Below are positions 7,782 to 10,365 of a stretch of 10,365 bases of DNA, piece by piece (position 1 is the first letter of the stretch; the number at the start of each line of letters is the position of its first letter). The translations under genes and the position numbers were made by a program. The notes beneath the pieces are model-generated. The model ran no database searches, had not been told where the DNA came from, and saw nothing but the letters and a program-made list of their open reading frames with translations. Source of the stretch: Euperipatoides rowelli (lineage: Eukaryota; Onychophora; Udeonychophora; Euonychophora; Peripatopsidae); the NCBI GenBank assembly GCA_003024985.2, contig PXIH01S0003224.1. The stretch is one strand, 5' to 3'.

Positions 7782-8170
7782 TGGAAGTTGTTCATGTGTG
7801 GAGACCCTATTCAACCATCCCCCCTATTTGGGCGCCTGGCAACAATATTTTATAATTACCACTAGGGTACTGGTAGGTGATTTTAAAATTACTCTAATTT
7901 TCAATACAAAAAAAAAAAAAAAAGACTTTACCTCATAGACCTGATAAAAATCTTAAAGCTACAAAGGTTCATTAAATTTTAAAATTAAATTAAAATTTAA
8001 TTTGGAGCCTAACATATAATTTATACTCAAAGCAAACACTTCAAGACAACATTGTCCAATTATATTTATATATTTTAGAAGACTAAATATTTATCACTTA
8101 ATTTGGATTTATTTTATCCTTTTAAAAAATAATGATTAGAAAAAAAAAATTCACTTTTTTTATCACTTTA
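7782..8170. other. Non-coding tail with A16 tract and an AT hairpin
   Basis: AATACA lies just ahead of an A16 run (7908-7923), a weak polyadenylation-like signal and tail. This would suit a retroposed copy of the pseudogene, but I found no matching target-site duplication. ATTAAATTTT (7971-7980) pairs perfectly with AAAATTTAAT (7992-8001) across 11 nt. A 72-codon plus-strand frame from 7720 runs into the A-tract and is not considered real. Confidence 0.45.
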
Positions 8171-8178
8171 AAACGTTA

Positions 8179-8194
8179 CTCTCTCTCTCTCTCT
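8179..8194. repeat. (CT)8 microsatellite
   Basis: Eight uninterrupted CT units. Confidence 0.95.
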
Positions 8195-8899
8195 TTGTAT
8201 GTCAATTATAATAACCAATACACTTTCACTTGACATGCTTCATGCACAAAAACCTTTCATTAATACAGACTGCAAATGATATATTGAATTTTGACCTAAA
8301 TTTTAATGCCAAAAGCAATTTAACCTTGCACACATGAATACTTGTAACTCTAACCACCTGATCTACTGCAAGTAATAAAAGTTGCAGGGCTTCTAATGTG
8401 CATTAAATTATATACAGTTAAGTTTGTTGCACAGACCAGTTTACTGCGCTGACAATATAAATATTTCAGTTTATATCATTTAACTGAATTAATTTTATTT
8501 TATGTACATTATCTTGCTACATGCTATTCTATTCCTCTTCCCTATCATCCAGTCCCAATCATTCTATTTTATTTTGATAAAGGTCTGATTTCTATTTATT
8601 TATGGTGAATTTGTTGCAATATTTTTTTATTTTCAAAAATAACTCTTTATTCAAAATTTATACAAATTTTACAAATCAATACAATATATTTTTTTATTCT
8701 TTCATTTCTTCATTTTTGACATATTTAAAAAAATAAAAAGTTAGTAATTGAAATAACATACCGTACTGTATATTAAGTGTATAAATATCATTAAATTTAT
8801 GTTGTTAGAGAAAGCTTAGCCTATATGTCAAATGTAGCATCCAGATTAAAATTAATCTATAACTTTACAAAGTGATATTACTTCCTAAATGTGTCCTGA
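8195..8899. other. AT-rich DNA, no gene seen
   Basis: About 700 bp with no recognisable coding, RNA or transposon feature. Short T-runs and one AGCCTA (8818) are the only notable words. Confidence 0.6.
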
Positions 8900-8907
8900 C
8901 TCCTGAA

Positions 8908-9047
8908 TAAAGTGACCAGGTTTTGATTACGAAAAAGCGTAACATGAATCAAACAATTTAATTTGGCTTAGTTTTTTGTTTTTTTTTTGTCTGTTTGAAT
9001 GTAATGTAGGGACTGACCTGCCAAAATCATGACACCTGGTCACCTTA
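8908..9047. mobile_element. Complete hAT-type MITE, about 140 bp
   Basis: The left end TAAAGTGACCAGG (8908-8920) and the right end CCTGGTCACCTTA (9035-9047) are inverted copies that agree at 12 of 13 positions. The similarity continues inward less perfectly (TTTTGATT against AATCAT...). The insertion is flanked by CTCCTGAA (8900-8907) and GTCCTGAA (9048-9055), an 8-bp duplication with one mismatch, the size made by hAT transposases. A TAGGGTGACCA-type end is known from hAT-derived MITEs (recalled). The interior is AT-rich and non-coding, so mobility would have needed a transposase from elsewhere. The two mutations in repeat and duplication suggest an old insertion. Confidence 0.75.
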
Positions 9048-9097
9048 GTCCTGAATACCGGTACATGTTCTTGATCTTTAATAAAGTTCATTTTCAA

Positions 9098-9121
9098 CAT
9101 TAGTATACTACCATACTAATG
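9098..9121. repeat. Small perfect hairpin
   Basis: CATTAGTAT (9098-9106) pairs with ATACTAATG (9113-9121) across a 6-nt loop. No T-run follows, so there is no reason to call a terminator. Confidence 0.7.
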
Positions 9122-9484
9122 GGTTCATTAGTAATTTCTCCTATTTTGAGGCCCCAGGCTTTTTATAAATGACTCCATGGTCTCATGTCTCTGTTAGAAA
9201 ATTTTTGCAATTATGGTTAGGATAATTTTTTTTATAACCTTGATTTATTACTTTAATAATCTTTATTTTTAAGATGTTCATCAGTAATTTGATATTTATT
9301 ATTATTTATTTTAATATATTTTTATTGTTTTAATCTGAATATTCAGGAAATCTGTGTGGGTGTCCCTAAATTATAATAGTCATAAATATTTGACTGTTTT
9401 TACATTTACGCTAACTTATATCTAATATAATTTTAATACATAGGGTGTTTTCTTTATTTTGTGATTGAAAAATCATGGACAAAA
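9122..9484. other. AT-rich DNA, no gene seen
   Basis: It lies just upstream of the reverse-transcriptase fragment, but no further reverse-transcriptase or endonuclease motif can be read in it, so the element is 5' truncated near 9485. Confidence 0.55.
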
Positions 9485-9780
9485 TTATTAAAATCAATAC
9501 ACACTCAATTTGTTTTGGATGCCCTAAAGAACCAAGGTATTCCCATTGATTTAATCAACAACATACTGTAGGCTATATAAGACAACATCTACTATGAGAC
9601 TACAGAAAGACACCATCAAGGTCAAAATCCAAAAAGGAGTGTGTCAAGATGACCCCCCCCCCCCCCAACGTTATTTATACTGTGCTACAATTGAATAAGT
9701 CTTTAAACGTCTAGATTGGAGACACATTGGAGTTTGGATGAATGGAGCCTATTTGGACTATCAATGCTTTTTTTGATAAT
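9485..9780 (+). pseudogene. RTE-clade LINE reverse-transcriptase fragment, inactive
   Basis: The fragment corresponds to the central palm region of the reverse transcriptase that RTE-type non-LTR retrotransposons use for target-primed copying. Frame 2 (9485-9568) reads HTQFVLDALKNQGIPIDLIN, the helix region after the first catalytic Asp motif. One frameshift near 9567 moves to frame 0, which reads LYKTTSTMRLQKDTIKVKIQ, then KGVCQDD where active elements have a KGVRQGD-like motif. It then runs through four prolines from a C-tract, and VFKRLDWRHIGVWMNGAYLD where the family has a W-x-x-x-GI-x-INGEYL-like pattern. A stop (TAA 9696-9698) falls between CATIE and VFKRL. The following FADD active-site box is destroyed: the frame reads FF then TGA TAA, with at best a GAT-AAT remnant in another frame. 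Nothing recognisable remains 5' of about 9485 or 3' of about 9780. The clade call rests on recalled consensus patterns; that it is a dead LINE reverse transcriptase is quite certain. Confidence 0.85.
9653..9666. repeat. C14 homopolymer inside the reverse-transcriptase fragment
   Basis: Fourteen C residues fall exactly where the reverse transcriptase should encode the variable residues and ISPK-like segment after the QGD motif. The frame on both sides is the same, so the expansion has kept the original phase. Confidence 0.95.
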
Positions 9781-9948
9781 TTTAAATTGGCTTATTTCAA
9801 AAGTATGCAAATTAATGTAAATCGAGGACTACCTGTAATATGTATATGGTGAGGTTTGCTTACGTAATAAAATTAGTTGTAAAAATATACAGTCGATATA
9901 GGCTACCCTGTATAGTCAAATTGAATAATTATTTGTTTAAAATTAACC

Positions 9949-9989
9949 AATAAATATTTCACAAATAAATATTTCACAAATAAATGTGT
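9949..9989. repeat. 15-bp tandem repeat, about 2.7 copies
   Basis: AATAAATATTTCACA repeats with a strict 15-bp period (TAAATATTTC at 9951 and 9966) and a third partial unit diverging into TAAATGTGTG at 9981. Confidence 0.9.
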
Positions 9990-10113
9990 GTTTGCTAGTG
10001 GCCAATTAATTTAACAAACAGGTTGACAGAGATTCAGGCTGAAACTGAAAAGTTTTTTTTTTAACAGATGGCAAAAATATGCCATTAATTAATAACATGT
10101 TATTTTTATAATG

Positions 10114-10150
10114 AACTAGCAGAATTATCCGGTGTTGCCCAGGCCCCTCC
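10114..10150 (+). mobile_element. End of a dispersed invertebrate repeat (tentative)
   Basis: AACTAGCAGAATTATCCGG followed by TGTTGCCCAGGCCCC resembles the AACTAGCAGAATTACCCGGCGTTGCCCGG-like heads of interspersed repeats that I recall from several invertebrate genomes. I cannot name the superfamily. It is followed by a pyrimidine-rich stretch with C-runs (10146-10170) that is unlike the AT-rich surroundings. No partner end is seen before the window closes. Confidence 0.35.
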
Positions 10151-10170
10151 CCCCCATCCCTCCCTCCCCC

Positions 10171-10365
10171 GTAATCCTAAGAATTTTCCATCTTCCCTCT
10201 CTTCTCTTAGTTTACACTTTTATATGCTAATACAGTTAAATTTGTCTAGCATACCTACACGCAACAAAATAATCTGCTTACCGTACCATTATTCTCATTT
10301 AGAATCTTTTTTCCCGCCAAAATTAACTGTCAGACAATAAAATTATTGATAATAAATTATGCTAG
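10171..10365. other. Window end, nothing recognised
   Basis: C/T-rich at first (CTTCCCTCTCTTCTC around 10193-10207), then AT-rich. It contains no recognisable gene, RNA or repeat boundary. Confidence 0.5.

Noticed and set aside
7720-7938. 72-codon plus-strand open frame
   Set aside because: It overlaps the last pseudogene segment in another frame and ends in lysines encoded by the A16 tract.
9098-9121. Hairpin as a transcription terminator
   Set aside because: No gene precedes it and no T-run follows. Such terminators are not expected in an animal genome.
9949-9989. Tandem repeat as a CRISPR-like array
   Set aside because: The units are contiguous with no spacers, and the context is eukaryotic.
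1-10365. tRNA, rRNA or SINE promoter elements
   Set aside because: I looked for B-box (GGTTCGANTCC-like) and conserved rRNA words on both strands and found none.

Overview
The window looks like non-coding, repeat-rich DNA from an animal nuclear genome, most likely an invertebrate. It is strongly AT-rich (by eye about 70 percent A+T). It is full of A and T homopolymers and microsatellites and has no long intact open frame on either strand. It carries fossils of several eukaryotic transposon classes: an RTE-type LINE reverse transcriptase, hAT-type DNA-transposon ends, and a mariner-like end. I see nothing bacterial: no operons, ribosome binding sites, CRISPR array or rRNA/tRNA genes. I cannot name the species. 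The hexamer TAGGCT/AGCCTA is about seven-fold over-represented, which may be a lineage signature.

Layout. 1-146: the end of a hAT-like element cut by the window edge. 599-2168: two diverged copies of one repeat of about 0.4 kb in head-to-head inverted orientation around a spacer of about 0.7 kb; the right copy holds a perfect 18-bp hairpin that looks like a template-switch scar. 2169-3480: AT-rich DNA with nothing recognisable. 3482-3497: a mariner-like end. 3580-3776: a tandem duplication with a period of about 94 bp. 3837-3880: a T-tract next to a TTAA-centred palindrome. 4419-4459 and 4658-4674: two near-perfect palindromes. 5018-5193: a weak coding-like island. 6701-6803: an (ATCT)n/(ATCC)n microsatellite.

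6949-7781 is the most gene-like stretch. It is a plus-strand decayed coding sequence whose frame changes at least five times. It is interrupted by a C13 tract and followed about 125 bp later by an A16 tract. 8908-9047 is a complete short hAT-type MITE with matching terminal inverted repeats and near-identical 8-bp target-site duplications. 9485-9780 is an unmistakable but broken fragment of an RTE-clade reverse transcriptase. 9949-9989 is a short tandem repeat, and 10114-10150 resembles the end of a common invertebrate interspersed repeat.

Nothing here appears to work together as a functional system. The region reads as a mosaic of dead mobile elements. The main points of interest are the inverted-repeat pair with its internal hairpin, the multi-frameshift pseudogene, and the fact that both long C-tracts sit inside dead coding sequence. 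Family assignments rest on recalled motifs and were not checked against any database.
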